Below, in pieces: positions 1 through 9,273 of a stretch of 64,000 nucleotides of DNA. A program made the translations under genes and the position numbers. This stretch comes from Hyphomicrobium sp. (GTDB lineage Bacteria > Pseudomonadota > Alphaproteobacteria > Rhizobiales > Hyphomicrobiaceae). Under the pieces are notes generated by a model, which was not told the origin of the DNA, searched no databases, and saw only the letters and a program-made list of their open reading frames with translations. The DNA lies in NCBI GenBank assembly GCA_013141015.1, contig JABFRT010000004.1, forward strand, positions 161,383 to 225,382, written 5' to 3'. Every line of letters begins with the position of its first letter. The first letter of the stretch is position 1.

Positions 1-1
1 G

Positions 2-598
2 GCACGGCGTTCATCCCACACGCCCGAGGAGTTGCGGCAACGCATCCTTGAGGCAGCACAAAACATCATCGAACGGGAAGGCCTGATTGGCTTGTCCGCC
101 CGAGAGATTGCCCGCTCCATCGGCTATTCTCCAGGCACCCTATATAATATTTTCGAGAACCTCGACGATGTGCTGCTGACCCTGCAAACGCAGATGATGG
201 CAAGTCTTGTCGATGTCATGAAGGCCGTGCCGACCGCCGAAACGCCACAGCTCACCATCGACGCACTGGCCCATGCCTACGTCGATTTTGCGCTCGACAA
301 CAAGCGCATGTGGAACTTGCTGTTCACACACTACCTGCCAAGCGAAATGGCGGCACCGGTGGCCCTGATCGAAAACGTCAATATTGTCAGCTCTATCGTG
401 GAGAGCGCAATCGCGCCATTGATGGCAAAGGCTGGCAAACTTGAAATCGAGGTGGCCGCCAAGGCGTTATGGGCTGGTGTGCATGGCGTCACCGCAATTG
501 CCGTGACGGACAAAGGCCCAACACTCAATTCGGCGACCGCGCACGCCTTCGCACGGCAGTTGGTGACAACCTATACCCGCGGGCTCACCTGCAAATAG
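2..598 (+). CDS. TetR family transcriptional regulator with WHG-type C-terminal domain (5' partial)
   Basis: The frame is open to the window edge and reads ARRSSHTPEELRQRI before the first possible start (TTG at 32), so the true N-terminus lies just outside. An N-terminal helix-turn-helix (REIARSIGYSPGTLYNIF) is typical of TetR repressors. The C-terminal half carries W-A-G-V-H-G (ALWAGVHGVTAIAV), the signature of the WHG/TetR_C ligand domain. It should bind DNA as a dimer and release it on binding a small molecule; the ligand and targets cannot be told from here. It converges on the DUF457 gene, with a terminator hairpin between them. Confidence 0.88.
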   Translation, partial: ARRSSHTPEELRQRILEAAQNIIEREGLIGLSAREIARSIGYSPGTLYNIFENLDDVLLTLQTQMMASLVDVMKAVPTAETPQLTIDALAHAYVDFALDNKRMWNLLFTHYLPSEMAAPVALIENVNIVSSIVESAIAPLMAKAGKLEIEVAAKALWAGVHGVTAIAVTDKGPTLNSATAHAFARQLVTTYTRGLTCK

Positions 599-604
599 CC
601 ACCA

Positions 605-633
605 ACGGAAAACGGCCCGCACGTGGCGGGCCG
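605..633 (-). terminator. Rho-independent terminator of the DUF457 gene
   Basis: CGGCCCGC (613-620) and GCGGGCCG (626-633) form a perfect 8-bp stem with a 5-nt loop. Read on the minus strand the stem is followed by TTTTCC, so it should end transcription of the gene finishing at 661. On the plus strand there is no T-run. Confidence 0.65.
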
Positions 634-660
634 CTTCAACTGTTGCCGATGCCGCGGACT

Positions 661-1458
661 TTAGTTCTGCGGCTTTGCAATTGAGCCCGTGGTTAGTTCC
701 GGCGCCGCTGTTTGCGAAGCGCCCGCCGCTGAACGGTGGGCCGCGATCACCCCAAACCACTTATCACTCGGCAGCAAACGCTGCTGCAAGCCACTCCACA
801 ATCCGTGCGTGCTCACGCCATCGACAAACATTTTAGTCGGTGGCGACACCATAATGGCTGCCGCCGTTGCCGCGGTCATGGCAAGCGACGCCCACGGATA
901 GCGGCGGTCGAAAAGTTTTAACGCAGTGCCGAACGACGCCTTGATGCGGGTGTCCATGACATCGACCGAATAAACTTCATCGAGCACCAGATGGGTGACG
1001 TAGCCGGTCATCATGAAGCCGGCAGCAAGCCAGGCAACCCCCTCAGGGCGGTGCAGCACATAGTGGAACACAATCGCCGTTGCGACCGACGTGAACACAC
1101 CCGCCAACAGCGAGTGCCAGATACCGCGATGTACCGACGTCTTGTGAAAAAAGTAGTGCAGCCCATAGCGCACCACGACCAGCGTGCCGAGCCACAAGAT
1201 CCAGAGTTCGGCGATTGAGAATTTTGTGGCTGCGTTGAAGAGAGCGGCAAACGAGAAGAAAATTCCAAGACCGGCAAACATCGATTTGCTGGCGCGGGAA
1301 TCTTTAAGGTCAATGTCCGGCAACACCGAGCCGAGCACCCCCGCCAGCGTTACCGCGACTAGATTTTCAGGCGCCACGACATCCGCCGCAAGCGTCAACG
1401 TTGCCAACGCACCTGAAACGACTGTGCCAACCGCAATATGGGTGGTGAAATTCGCCAT
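661..1458 (-). CDS. Membrane-bound metal-dependent hydrolase, YdjM/DUF457 family
   Basis: A 265-aa protein with several hydrophobic segments. Family-typical residues are the N-terminal T-H (NFTTHIAVGTVVSG), GSVLPDIDL, the H-R-G-I-W-H-S motif after the third membrane helix, and the later H-L-V-L-D-E. These His/Asp residues are the presumed metal ligands of the LexA-regulated YdjM/YbcI group of inner-membrane hydrolases, whose substrate is not established. The ATG at 1458 is preceded by a purine-rich GAGGGACGAGA stretch. The soluble tail of about 40 residues is poorly conserved in character. It appears monocistronic. Confidence 0.8.
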   Translation of the reverse strand: MANFTTHIAVGTVVSGALATLTLAADVVAPENLVAVTLAGVLGSVLPDIDLKDSRASKSMFAGLGIFFSFAALFNAATKFSIAELWILWLGTLVVVRYGLHYFFHKTSVHRGIWHSLLAGVFTSVATAIVFHYVLHRPEGVAWLAAGFMMTGYVTHLVLDEVYSVDVMDTRIKASFGTALKLFDRRYPWASLAMTAATAAAIMVSPPTKMFVDGVSTHGLWSGLQQRLLPSDKWFGVIAAHRSAAGASQTAAPELTTGSIAKPQN

Positions 1459-1749
1459 GATAGTCTCGTCCCTCTGTCAGGGTGCGCCCTCAATGCCGGC
1501 GCCCGCAGTCGTTCTGCCGCAGGCTTCAGCCCGCTCGAAACTCAGTCTGCTATTGGCCATCTGATTCGCATGGGCGAGGCGAGGCTGAGGCGCGGCGATG
1601 GTGTGGATAAGCCGTCAAACCGGCCGCATGCCCCGCATTTTCAGCTCTGCAGCCACGCTGGTTCGCGCCTGCACTGCCGCAGATGCACACTGGCCGTTGC
1701 GGCTTGAATATGGCACACGGTCTCCAATGCGCGAAAGGAACACCGTGAA

Positions 1750-2676
1750 GTGACGACGAAAGTGCCAACAGCCCCAACCCAGCACTCCAAGATCACGCGT
1801 TTCGCGGCGGTCAACATTGCTGTGGCGGCCGCCGTGATGGGCATCAAGTACATCGCCTACCTGGTGTCGGGATCGGTCGCCTTATACTCCGACGCGCTGG
1901 AAAGCATCGTCAACGTTATGACGGCCATCGCGGCCCTCGTTGCCGTGCGCATCAGCTCAAAGCCGGCCGACGACGACCACCCCTTCGGCCATTCCAAAGC
2001 TGAATTCTTTGCGGCCATTTTCGAAGGCGCGATGATCATCATCGCCGCACTGCTCATCCTCGCCAAGGTCTATGAAGCCCTGCGCTTTGGCGGAACTCTG
2101 CAGCAGCCGGGCCTGGGCCTCACCATTAACACCGCGGCGGCCGTGATCAACGGCGCCTGGGCCTACGCGCTTATCGCGCGCGGCAAAGCGTGGCGGTCAC
2201 CCGCACTCGTCGCCGATGGCCACCATCTGATGACCGACGTCGTCACATCCGTTGGCGTGATTGCAGGTCTGCTCCTCGTGATCGCCACCGGCTGGCAGAT
2301 CCTCGACGCGCTGCTCGCTGGCGCGGTCGCACTCAATATTCTGTGGTCAGGCTACAAGATCGCCCTGCAATCGATGTCGAGCTTGATGGATCAGGCGGCG
2401 AGCCCGGACATCGAAAGCCGGATCCGCGGCGTGATTGCGGCCAACGGCGACGGCGCGCTGCAGGCCCACGACATTCGCACGCGGCAAGCGGGGCGCGTAC
2501 TGTTTATCGAATTCCACCTCGTGGTGCCGGGTTCCATGACGGTCGATGACGCGCACGCAATTTGCGACCGGCTGGAAAATGCCATCGAGGCCGAGATCGA
2601 AGGGTCGGAAGCCGTGATCCACGTCGAGCCGGACCACAAGGCCAAGACCAATAGCGAAGGCACCGTTAGTCTCTAG
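1750..2676 (+). CDS. Cation diffusion facilitator (CDF) family metal efflux transporter
   Basis: A 308-aa inner-membrane protein that should exchange a divalent cation (Zn, Fe or Mn) for protons. Six hydrophobic segments precede a soluble C-terminal ferredoxin-like domain (DIRTRQAGRVLFIEFHLVVPG). The metal-site motifs are YSDALES in TM2 and DGHHLMTD in TM5; between them lies the conserved HPFGHSKAEFF loop. The start is GTG, with AAAGGAA about 9 nt upstream. The 3' end overlaps the convergent RlpA-like gene by 11 bp. The metal cannot be assigned from motifs alone. Confidence 0.9.
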   Translation: MTTKVPTAPTQHSKITRFAAVNIAVAAAVMGIKYIAYLVSGSVALYSDALESIVNVMTAIAALVAVRISSKPADDDHPFGHSKAEFFAAIFEGAMIIIAALLILAKVYEALRFGGTLQQPGLGLTINTAAAVINGAWAYALIARGKAWRSPALVADGHHLMTDVVTSVGVIAGLLLVIATGWQILDALLAGAVALNILWSGYKIALQSMSSLMDQAASPDIESRIRGVIAANGDGALQAHDIRTRQAGRVLFIEFHLVVPGSMTVDDAHAICDRLENAIEAEIEGSEAVIHVEPDHKAKTNSEGTVSL

Positions 2677-3862
2677 CCAGCCGCCAATATGAGGGCGATA
2701 CTGTTCTGCCGCTCGCGCCAAGGCGGGCGCGCACCTGGGCTGCACGGATGAAAGCTTTGATCCGCTCATAAAAGGTCAGCTGTTCGTCGCCGATGATGCC
2801 CTCAACTTCCGCGCCATTGGCAATGTGACTCAACCGGGCTTTCCCGCGGGCGATTTCAAACACCGACGCGATGCCGGTTGCCAAGTCGCCTGGCAGCAAG
2901 ACGGTCTCGTTGGCTTGGCGTCGCGGTGCGGCACTGTCGAGATTGGCCTCACCCACATCGAACGCCGCCAACTGATCAAGCGGCCCGGCATCTCGCAGCG
3001 TGGCGGCGTCAGAGACTGGATTTGTCTTGGTAAGCGAAGGTTCAGACGCAGCGGCCACATCCTCTGGCAACATCGTCGAGACTTCAATCGCTAGTCCACG
3101 CGGCCAAAGCCGGAGAAGATCTAACCGCGGACCAGCCGCCGCAACGTTCATCGCGCCGGTTTCGAGGCTCATCTTTGTCATCGCCGCATCGTGCGCGGTA
3201 TCGAACGTGGCGAATTTTCCGAGGAAGCCGGGCACCGGTGCGTAGGTTCGAAGTTTGCTGTAGCGCGCCTCGTGATCTTCCGGCGATTTGAGGATTGCAA
3301 CTTCGAGCGCGGCCACACCTTGCTTGATGAAGCCGAGCTGCTCAGCCGTTGCGCGCGAAACATCGAGCGTCCGGTCTCCGCGATACGGCCCCGCACTGGT
3401 AACGCGCAGCACCGCCGCCAGCCGTGTTTCCGGGTTGTATGTCAGCAGCACCGTGCCGTCGGGGAAAATTGGGCTCGCCGCGTTATCCGGCCGGTCAGCG
3501 TGAAAGACGGCGCCGGAACTGGTCAGGCCGCACGGATTGAAGCGGTCGCGTTTGCAGTCGTCATAGTACGACGCCTTCACATAGCCGCGCCGGCCGACCA
3601 TCGCGTCCATTTCATCAACGGAGTGGATGTAATGGCAGAACCCGCCATAGCAATGAACGGTGCCGGGTGTTTTGGCCGAAACGGGCGGGCAATCAGCCGC
3701 CGTCAACGCCATGACAACCGCCACGACGCTTGAAAACGCACTTGTATGGACCGGCCCTGTGGCTGGGCCGATCCTGCGCCTGCGCCTCACGCCTAACCCG
3801 GCCCTGGGCACCCATTGAGCCCCGCAAATACAGTTAACGGCCCTAAAAAACACTTTTCTCAT
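2666..3862 (-). CDS. RlpA-like double-psi beta-barrel protein, exported
   Basis: A 398-aa protein. A basic N-terminus (VRRRRRIG) and a hydrophobic stretch (SSVVAVVMALTAA) look like an export signal or anchor. Residues of roughly 95-190 match the RlpA/double-psi beta-barrel pattern: ASYYDDC, GLTSSGAVFHAD, FPDGTVLLTYN and RVTSAGPYRGDRTLDVS, ending in a GVAALEVAIL strand. RlpA proteins act at the septum or on naked peptidoglycan glycan chains. The C-terminal 200 residues contain no recognised domain such as SPOR. The start is uncertain because no clear Shine-Dalgarno site precedes the ATG. It sits 40 bp downstream of rimO and may be co-transcribed. Confidence 0.72.
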   Translation of the reverse strand: MRKVFFRAVNCICGAQWVPRAGLGVRRRRRIGPATGPVHTSAFSSVVAVVMALTAADCPPVSAKTPGTVHCYGGFCHYIHSVDEMDAMVGRRGYVKASYYDDCKRDRFNPCGLTSSGAVFHADRPDNAASPIFPDGTVLLTYNPETRLAAVLRVTSAGPYRGDRTLDVSRATAEQLGFIKQGVAALEVAILKSPEDHEARYSKLRTYAPVPGFLGKFATFDTAHDAAMTKMSLETGAMNVAAAGPRLDLLRLWPRGLAIEVSTMLPEDVAAASEPSLTKTNPVSDAATLRDAGPLDQLAAFDVGEANLDSAAPRRQANETVLLPGDLATGIASVFEIARGKARLSHIANGAEVEGIIGDEQLTFYERIKAFIRAAQVRARLGASGRTVSPSYWRLARD

Positions 3863-3902
3863 AGAGCGTTAGATGACCCGGATAACTGCAGGACTTAACC
3901 AA

Positions 3903-5312
3903 CTATGAGCAGCGTTCGGCCCACAGGTCGTAATCGTCAGCCTCGATCACTTTCGCCTGCACGATATCGCCCGGCATAACGCCGGTCTCGCCGTTCAAAA
4001 ACACGCTGCCGTCGATCTCAGGCGCGTCCCACTTGGAGCGGCCCAAAGCGCCGTCCTCATCGACCTCGTCGATTAACACGTCAATGACGCGGCCAACTTT
4101 TTCAGCAAGCAAGCTGGCGCTGATCTCTTTCTGGCGGGCCATGAAGCGATGCCAGCGCTCTTCCTTGACCTCTTCCGGCACCGCGCCTTCAAGGCCATTG
4201 GCAACAGCGCCTTCAACAGCTTCATACTTGAAGCATCCGGCGCGGTTGATGCGGGCGTCTCCCAGCCAATCAAGCAGCTGGTTGAAGTCGTCCTCGGTCT
4301 CGCCCGGGAAGCCAACGATAAACGTCGAACGGATCGCGAGGTCAGGGCAAACATCGCGCCAGCGGCGGATACGCTCTGCCGTCTTTTCCTGCGAGGCCGG
4401 GCGGCGCATGGCTTTCAACACGCGCGCAGACGCATGCTGAAATGGGATGTCGAGATAGGGCAGGATCTTGCCCTCGGCCATCAACGGAATAACGTCATCG
4501 ACGTGCGGATAAGGATAGACGTAGTGCATCCGCACCCACGCGCCGAGATCACCCAACGCGCGCGACAAATCAAGGAAGCGCGCTTTGAGTGGCACTCCCT
4601 TCCACGGGCTTTCGGCGTATTTGATATCAAGACCGTAAGCGCTGGTATCTTGGCTGATAACCAGCAATTCCTTGACGCCGGCTTTGACCAGTTTTTCAGC
4701 TTCCGTCATCACGTGGTTGGCCGGACGGCTGACCAGATCGCCGCGTAACGCCGGAATGATGCAGAACGAGCAGCGGTTGTTGCAGCCTTCCGAGATTTTC
4801 AAATAGGCGTAGTGGCGCGGCGTCAGATGCAAACCTTCCGGCGGCACCAGATCAACGTACGGATCATGCAGCGGCGGCACCGCGTCGTGGACTGCATCCA
4901 CGACCTGCTCATATTGATGCGGACCCGTGACCGCCAGCACGCCCGGGTGCGCCTCCCGGATGCGGCCCTCTTCCACACCGAAGCATCCGGTTACGATCAC
5001 GCGGCCATTCCCGGCCATCGCTTCACCTATGGCGTCGAGGCTTTCCTGTTTGGCGGAATCGAGGAAGCCGCAGGTGTTGACGACCACCACATCGGCACCG
5101 TCATAGTTGGCGGCAATCTCGTAGCCCTCGGAACGCAATTTGGTGATGATGCGTTCACTATCGACCAGCGCCTTGGGGCAGCCGAGCGACACGAAGCCAA
5201 CCTTGGGCACGCCCTTCGCCTTGGCGCCGCCACCCGCCGCCGTGGAGCCGCCCGCCGCGCGGCGCACTTTCGCGTTTGCTTTTGCAGCGGCATTTGTCGA
5301 GGGTTTTGTCAT
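3903..5312 (-). CDS. rimO: Ribosomal protein S12 methylthiotransferase RimO
   Basis: A radical-SAM methylthiotransferase that modifies an aspartate of ribosomal protein S12. The N-terminal MTTase domain has Cys45 (SLGCPKA), Cys81 (NTCGF) and Cys110 (VTGCF) for one 4Fe-4S cluster. The radical-SAM motif [10 protein letters not shown] (Cys177, 181, 184) holds the second. A TRAM-like C-terminus is present. [12 protein letters not shown] separates RimO from MiaB. An Ala/Gly/Lys-rich extension of about 35 residues precedes the conserved start region, so the real start could be a little downstream. It is divergent from xdhC. Confidence 0.95.
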   Translation of the reverse strand: MTKPSTNAAAKANAKVRRAAGGSTAAGGGAKAKGVPKVGFVSLGCPKALVDSERIITKLRSEGYEIAANYDGADVVVVNTCGFLDSAKQESLDAIGEAMAGNGRVIVTGCFGVEEGRIREAHPGVLAVTGPHQYEQVVDAVHDAVPPLHDPYVDLVPPEGLHLTPRHYAYLKISEGCNNRCSFCIIPALRGDLVSRPANHVMTEAEKLVKAGVKELLVISQDTSAYGLDIKYAESPWKGVPLKARFLDLSRALGDLGAWVRMHYVYPYPHVDDVIPLMAEGKILPYLDIPFQHASARVLKAMRRPASQEKTAERIRRWRDVCPDLAIRSTFIVGFPGETEDDFNQLLDWLGDARINRAGCFKYEAVEGAVANGLEGAVPEEVKEERWHRFMARQKEISASLLAEKVGRVIDVLIDEVDEDGALGRSKWDAPEIDGSVFLNGETGVMPGDIVQAKVIEADDYDLWAERCS

Positions 5313-5382
5313 GCGGCGCTTCTAACCCTGGCCAGGATCAAGCGCAATTGCGAGAGTGTAGCAGGCGACCGAGGACACCCGC

Positions 5383-6405
5383 TTGAGCGAAACCACAGTA
5401 TTTCCGGGCTCCGGAACACTCCACATCAACGGCGCACTGGGCCGCTGGCTGGCTGAAGGCCGAGCGGTCGTCGAGGCGACCGTGATCGCGGCGTCAGGCG
5501 CGGCCCCGGTCCCCGTTGGCGGGCGCATGATCATCGCCAGTGACGAAGAGTTTCTGGGCTCTGTATCCGGCGGCTGCGTTGAAGCCGACGTGATTGCCGC
5601 AGCCCTCGACATCTTGTCAGACGGCCAACCGCGCGACCTGACGTTTGGCATCGCAGATGAGGTAGCATGGCGTTCCGGGTTGCCGTGCGGCAGCACCATC
5701 CGCGTCCATGCCCAAGTTATCGATGCAGCGTCGGCAACCCTAGTGATCGGCGCCCAGACCGGTTTGAGCCTTGATCGCCAGCCGCGTGTCACGGCGCTGA
5801 ACCTCAGCACTGGAGCGCGCAGGCTTTACACGTCACCGGACGGTGCGCCGCCTGAGGTCACCGGCGCCTTTGCAACCGGCCAAAGCGGCCTCGTCTCGAC
5901 CGCTGACGGCGAAACGTTTGTCCACGTTTTGACGCCACCGCCACGCATAGTGATCATCGGCGCCACTCACGTTGCCCAGCTGCTGCAGCACATGGCGGGC
6001 GCAATCGGCTACGACGTGATCGTGATCGATCCAAGGTCCGCATTCACCAGCGCCACCCGTTTTGATCCGGCAACCGCCATCACCGGATGGCCCGAGCGCG
6101 AACTCGCCGCGTTCGCCAGCGACCCTTACACGGCCATCGTCACGCTCACGCACGTCGGCCATATCGATGACGAAGCGCTGGCCATCGCGCTGCGCTCGCG
6201 TTGCCGCTATGTCGGCGCTCTCGGTTCACGGCGCACCCACGCCAAACGCATCGAACGGTTGAAGGACGCCGGATTTACAGACGCCGAGATTGCCCGCATT
6301 CACGCGCCGGTTGGTTTGGATCTTGGCGGCCGGGCACCCGGCGAAATCGCGGTGTCCATTCTGGCGCAAGTCGTCGCTGCATTTAACGGCCGGCTCAGCT
6401 CATGA
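5383..6405 (+). CDS. xdhC: XdhC/CoxI-family molybdenum cofactor maturation protein
   Basis: A 340-aa two-domain protein. The N-terminal XdhC/CoxI domain contains the conserved SGGCVEADV. The C-terminal Rossmann-type domain contains IIGATHVAQLL and VGALGSRRTHAKR. Relatives bind the sulfurated Mo cofactor and insert it into xanthine dehydrogenase-type hydroxylases. The start is TTG with GAGGA 9 nt upstream. The stop overlaps the next gene by 4 bp (ATGA), which indicates translational coupling with a MobA-like transferase. No molybdenum hydroxylase genes lie in this window, so the client enzyme is elsewhere. Confidence 0.88.
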   Translation: MSETTVFPGSGTLHINGALGRWLAEGRAVVEATVIAASGAAPVPVGGRMIIASDEEFLGSVSGGCVEADVIAAALDILSDGQPRDLTFGIADEVAWRSGLPCGSTIRVHAQVIDAASATLVIGAQTGLSLDRQPRVTALNLSTGARRLYTSPDGAPPEVTGAFATGQSGLVSTADGETFVHVLTPPPRIVIIGATHVAQLLQHMAGAIGYDVIVIDPRSAFTSATRFDPATAITGWPERELAAFASDPYTAIVTLTHVGHIDDEALAIALRSRCRYVGALGSRRTHAKRIERLKDAGFTDAEIARIHAPVGLDLGGRAPGEIAVSILAQVVAAFNGRLSS

Positions 6406-7001
6406 AAATCGCTGGCATCATCGTGGCGGCCGGGCGCTCGTCGCGGTTCGAGGGCGGCAACAAATTGTTGGCCGAAATCGATGGCAAACCGCTTATCCGC
6501 AACGTGATTGATGCCGCATGTGACGCAGCACTCGACGAGATCGTCGTGGTGACCGCACCCGGCGCGCCGGCAGTTCATGCGGCGGCGAGCAGGGACGCGT
6601 GGCGGACGATCGTCAATCCGGACGCGGCGGCCGGTCTCTCAACCTCAATCCGATGTGGATTGTCGGCAATCGATCAGACGAGCGACGGCGCGCTGATTAT
6701 CCTCGCCGACATGCCGCGCCTGACAGCGCGCCTGATCAACGATCTGTGCGCAGCGTTCGCCGCACGCAACGCGCAAGCAATCGTGTTTCCACAATCCCGC
6801 GATGGCCGCCAAGGCAACCCGGTGCTATGGCCGCGCATGCTGTATGCTGAACTGATGGCGCTCTCTGGCGATGCCGGTGGCAAAGTCCTCCTCGCCGCGA
6901 ACCCCGGACTGTTGCAGCCCGTTGCCGTTGAAGGTGACGCGGCGTTCGTGGATATAGATACGCGCGCCGACCTTGCCCGGCTTATGGAAGGTCAGGACTA
7001 G
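6402..7001 (+). CDS. MocA/MobA-like molybdopterin nucleotidyltransferase
   Basis: A 199-aa single-domain NTP transferase. The N-terminal nucleotide loop IIVAAGRSSRFEGGNK, the LADMPRLT metal-binding segment and GNPVLWP match the MocA group, which adds CMP (or GMP) to molybdopterin to give the dinucleotide cofactor. Coupling to xdhC by an ATGA overlap supports the MCD form used by xanthine dehydrogenase-family enzymes. It converges on the imelysin-like gene with a gap of 21 bp. CTP versus GTP specificity is inferred, not seen. Confidence 0.85.
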   Translation: MKIAGIIVAAGRSSRFEGGNKLLAEIDGKPLIRNVIDAACDAALDEIVVVTAPGAPAVHAAASRDAWRTIVNPDAAAGLSTSIRCGLSAIDQTSDGALIILADMPRLTARLINDLCAAFAARNAQAIVFPQSRDGRQGNPVLWPRMLYAELMALSGDAGGKVLLAANPGLLQPVAVEGDAAFVDIDTRADLARLMEGQD

Positions 7002-7022
7002 CCCCCTTGAAATCAGCGGGCG

Positions 7023-8135
7023 TTACTTGGTCTTGCGGGTCTTGCCAAGAAGCGGCACTCCGGCAGATACCGACAGCTCGGTTGCCACGAGCTTGCGCAA
7101 CGTGGTCATGGCCGCGAATACTTTTTGCACCGATGGCTGGTCGCCCTTGGCGACGCCCGATCCGCGGCCACCCGCGCCGTCGCTGGATTTGACGATGTTC
7201 CAGGCGATGCCGGCCGAGTTTTTCACCCAATCCTTGTCCCCGGCAAGGGAACTCTCAAGCGCCATTGCGTCGTAGAAATGATTGAGCGCGTTGACGCCCG
7301 CCTCATAGTATTCGGCCGCCAAATTGGATTTGGCGTAAGGCCCTTCCGATTTCGACGTGGTGTAGAGATGCGGCTTCACTTCGTCGTCGGCGACCGACTT
7401 CAGACCGGCATAAAGCGCCATAACCAAGGCGCGGGCGGCATCTTGCGCCGACTCGTAGGGTTCTTTGCCCGGGGCGGCGCGCAGCATTTTTTCCTGCCAT
7501 CCGCCGTCGCTGGTCCAGCCTTGGAGCAGTTCGCCGGCAATCCCGTGCACGTTGACCGCAATCGCTGACGCGAGTTTGCAGCGCAGACTTGAGGCATCAG
7601 TGGGACCGAGCGGCGCGGCACTGTCTGTCAGCAATAGCTCCAAGGCCGGCAAGCCTTGCACCGCAGGACTTTGCTTGGCGAGCGCACCACCTTCAAATTT
7701 AGCCGGATCGCCGCTGGCGAGCAGCTGACCGAGCTCGCGCGCCACCTCGCCGCGCCGATCAGGCCACAACGACATGCGGTCTTGCCGCGCTTGCCCGGCC
7801 ATCGGCCCAAAACGCAAATAGGCGACACCCGCCCACGCAACGACGACGTTGCGGAAATGCGTGCTCAACTCTTCTCTGTCGCCGTCTGTGCCCGTCTTGC
7901 AGGCGCGCGCGACCGCTGGTGGCAGGCGCGCCGCAGCCTCGGCAACGGCTTGGAAATGCCGCACGACATGAGATTGAATTGTCGATTGCACCCGAGCGTC
8001 ATGCACATTTTCTGTGCTGGGTCCGGCGCGCGCGGCATCGGCAGCCAGCACAGCATAAGCGCTGCACGGGACCATGAACGCGGCCACGAAAACACGGACC
8101 CGTCCACCCACCCCGCGCCGCGCACACGTCATCAT
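7023..8135 (-). CDS. Imelysin-family periplasmic protein
   Basis: From the chosen start (ATG-ATG at 8135/8132) the N-terminus is a clear signal peptide (VRVFVAAFMVPCSAYAVLA). Imelysin features follow: an H-V-V-R-H-F early helix, WAGVAYLRFGP, and GLPALELLL where classical imelysins have GxHxxE-type residues. The family includes iron-regulated IrpA and the insulin-cleaving ICMP, but peptidase activity is doubtful here because the HxxE motif is not visible. The open frame extends upstream to 8333 into the GntR gene; that extension lacks signal-peptide character and is unlikely to be used. No iron-transport genes adjoin it. Confidence 0.8.
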   Translation of the reverse strand: MMTCARRGVGGRVRVFVAAFMVPCSAYAVLAADAARAGPSTENVHDARVQSTIQSHVVRHFQAVAEAAARLPPAVARACKTGTDGDREELSTHFRNVVVAWAGVAYLRFGPMAGQARQDRMSLWPDRRGEVARELGQLLASGDPAKFEGGALAKQSPAVQGLPALELLLTDSAAPLGPTDASSLRCKLASAIAVNVHGIAGELLQGWTSDGGWQEKMLRAAPGKEPYESAQDAARALVMALYAGLKSVADDEVKPHLYTTSKSEGPYAKSNLAAEYYEAGVNALNHFYDAMALESSLAGDKDWVKNSAGIAWNIVKSSDGAGGRGSGVAKGDQPSVQKVFAAMTTLRKLVATELSVSAGVPLLGKTRKTK

Positions 8136-8275
8136 CGCTCTATTGTTTCCGTTCACGCAGCCGTATTTCCCATCTTGGGGCGGCTGCGGGCCGGACCAGG
8201 ATCTCGCATTCCTTTCGGTTCCGGTATTCGCTCTGGCGCATGCTGCGGAGGGGAGCCAATGCCGGAACCGGAACA

Positions 8276-9019
8276 CTAGCTCATTGTCACTGAATAATTG
8301 GCGCGCGCCAAGTGCATCGTGCGCCGCGACCATTCAACCGGAGCACCCGACATGCCGTAAGCGATCCGCTCCACGCTCAGCAATGGCTGGTCCTTCGCAA
8401 CCTTTAATTTGAGAGCGAGGTCTGGGCTGGCCGCCACTGGCCTCAAGGCTTCGGTGACCTTGGTAATGACTTCCTGGTAGTGACGCCGGTACAGAGGAAA
8501 CAACAATTGCCCGCCCTCGTGCAAATGGCTCTGCAGACCAGGGAAACGCGACTCTGCAACGGTGATCGTTTCAACGGCATCGACGGCATCACTTGCGCTC
8601 CATACTGCGTCGAGGCGATAGACGCTTTCAGGCATCTTTAACGCCAAGGCCTGGCATTCCTCGCGCGTCGCTTCGCCAAGTGTTGCGGTCCAATCGACGC
8701 TGTCACACGACAATTTTTTCGTGCCCGAGCGCAAATTGGAAAAGCGTTCAAGCTCGGTCGCGTCAGATGTCTCTATGACGAACGTGCCGCGCCCTTGGCG
8801 GCGCTGAATCAAGCGCTCGTTTTCCAGCATTTCAAGGGCTTTGCGCACCGTACCGATGCTGACACCGATATCTCGGGCCAGAGCCACTTCGTTGGGCAAC
8901 GGCGCCCGTGATGACCACTCGGACGAACAAATCTTGGCACGCAGAATGCCGGCAACCTGCACATACAGCGGCCCGGCGAATGATGGTGAGGGTGTTTGAG
9001 TGGATGCTTGCAGCGACAT
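8276..9019 (-). CDS. GntR family regulator with UTRA ligand domain (HutC/FarR subfamily)
   Basis: An N-terminal winged helix-turn-helix (YVQVAGILRAKI, ALARDIGVSIGTVRKALEML, RRQGRGTFV) is followed by a UTRA domain (YRLDAVWSA, ETITVAESRFPGL, VAKDQPLLSVERIAY). This architecture responds to small carboxylate- or sugar-like ligands. The ATG at 9019 has GGGGAG nine bases upstream; a GTG at 9061 in the same frame is the alternative. A perfect inverted repeat at 9160-9180 could be its own operator. No catabolic operon adjoins it, so the effector is unknown. Confidence 0.85.
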   Translation of the reverse strand: MSLQASTQTPSPSFAGPLYVQVAGILRAKICSSEWSSRAPLPNEVALARDIGVSIGTVRKALEMLENERLIQRRQGRGTFVIETSDATELERFSNLRSGTKKLSCDSVDWTATLGEATREECQALALKMPESVYRLDAVWSASDAVDAVETITVAESRFPGLQSHLHEGGQLLFPLYRRHYQEVITKVTEALRPVAASPDLALKLKVAKDQPLLSVERIAYGMSGAPVEWSRRTMHLARANYSVTMS

Positions 9020-9159
9020 GGCCCTTGGCTCCCCGGCAAATGGCTTCTCAAGCAGTGCCACGGCAGGAAGCCTTCGGGAGGGAATGGCGGGTCCGGCATC
9101 GACACGGTAGAGGGCGTGTCGCGATCAACCGTTCAATCTTCGAATGACCTTGTCTGTCG

Positions 9160-9180
9160 TTCAACACTTGCAGTGTTGAA
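9160..9180. promoter_or_regulatory. Perfect inverted repeat, candidate operator of the GntR regulator
   Basis: Arms TTCAACACT and AGTGTTGAA flank TGC, giving a 9-bp perfect palindrome in the 250-bp space between the GntR-family gene (starts 9019 or 9061, minus) and the 3' end of the response regulator gene. No T-run follows on either strand. The size and symmetry fit a dimeric repressor site; its assignment to this GntR protein is by position. Confidence 0.55.
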
Positions 9181-9273
9181 TTTGCCCACAAATGCTTGTC
9201 TGGCGTATGCCGGCGACGTGTCAAAATATTTCAAATTGCACACAAGCGCAGCGGCTGAATGATCTGTGGCACG

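Noticed and set aside
1459..1749. Possible small genes in the gap before the CDF transporter
   Set aside because: Short open frames on both strands lack ribosome sites and protein-like composition.
8136..8333. N-terminal 66-residue extension of the imelysin-like protein
   Set aside because: It overlaps the GntR gene and hides the signal peptide that begins at 8135/8132.
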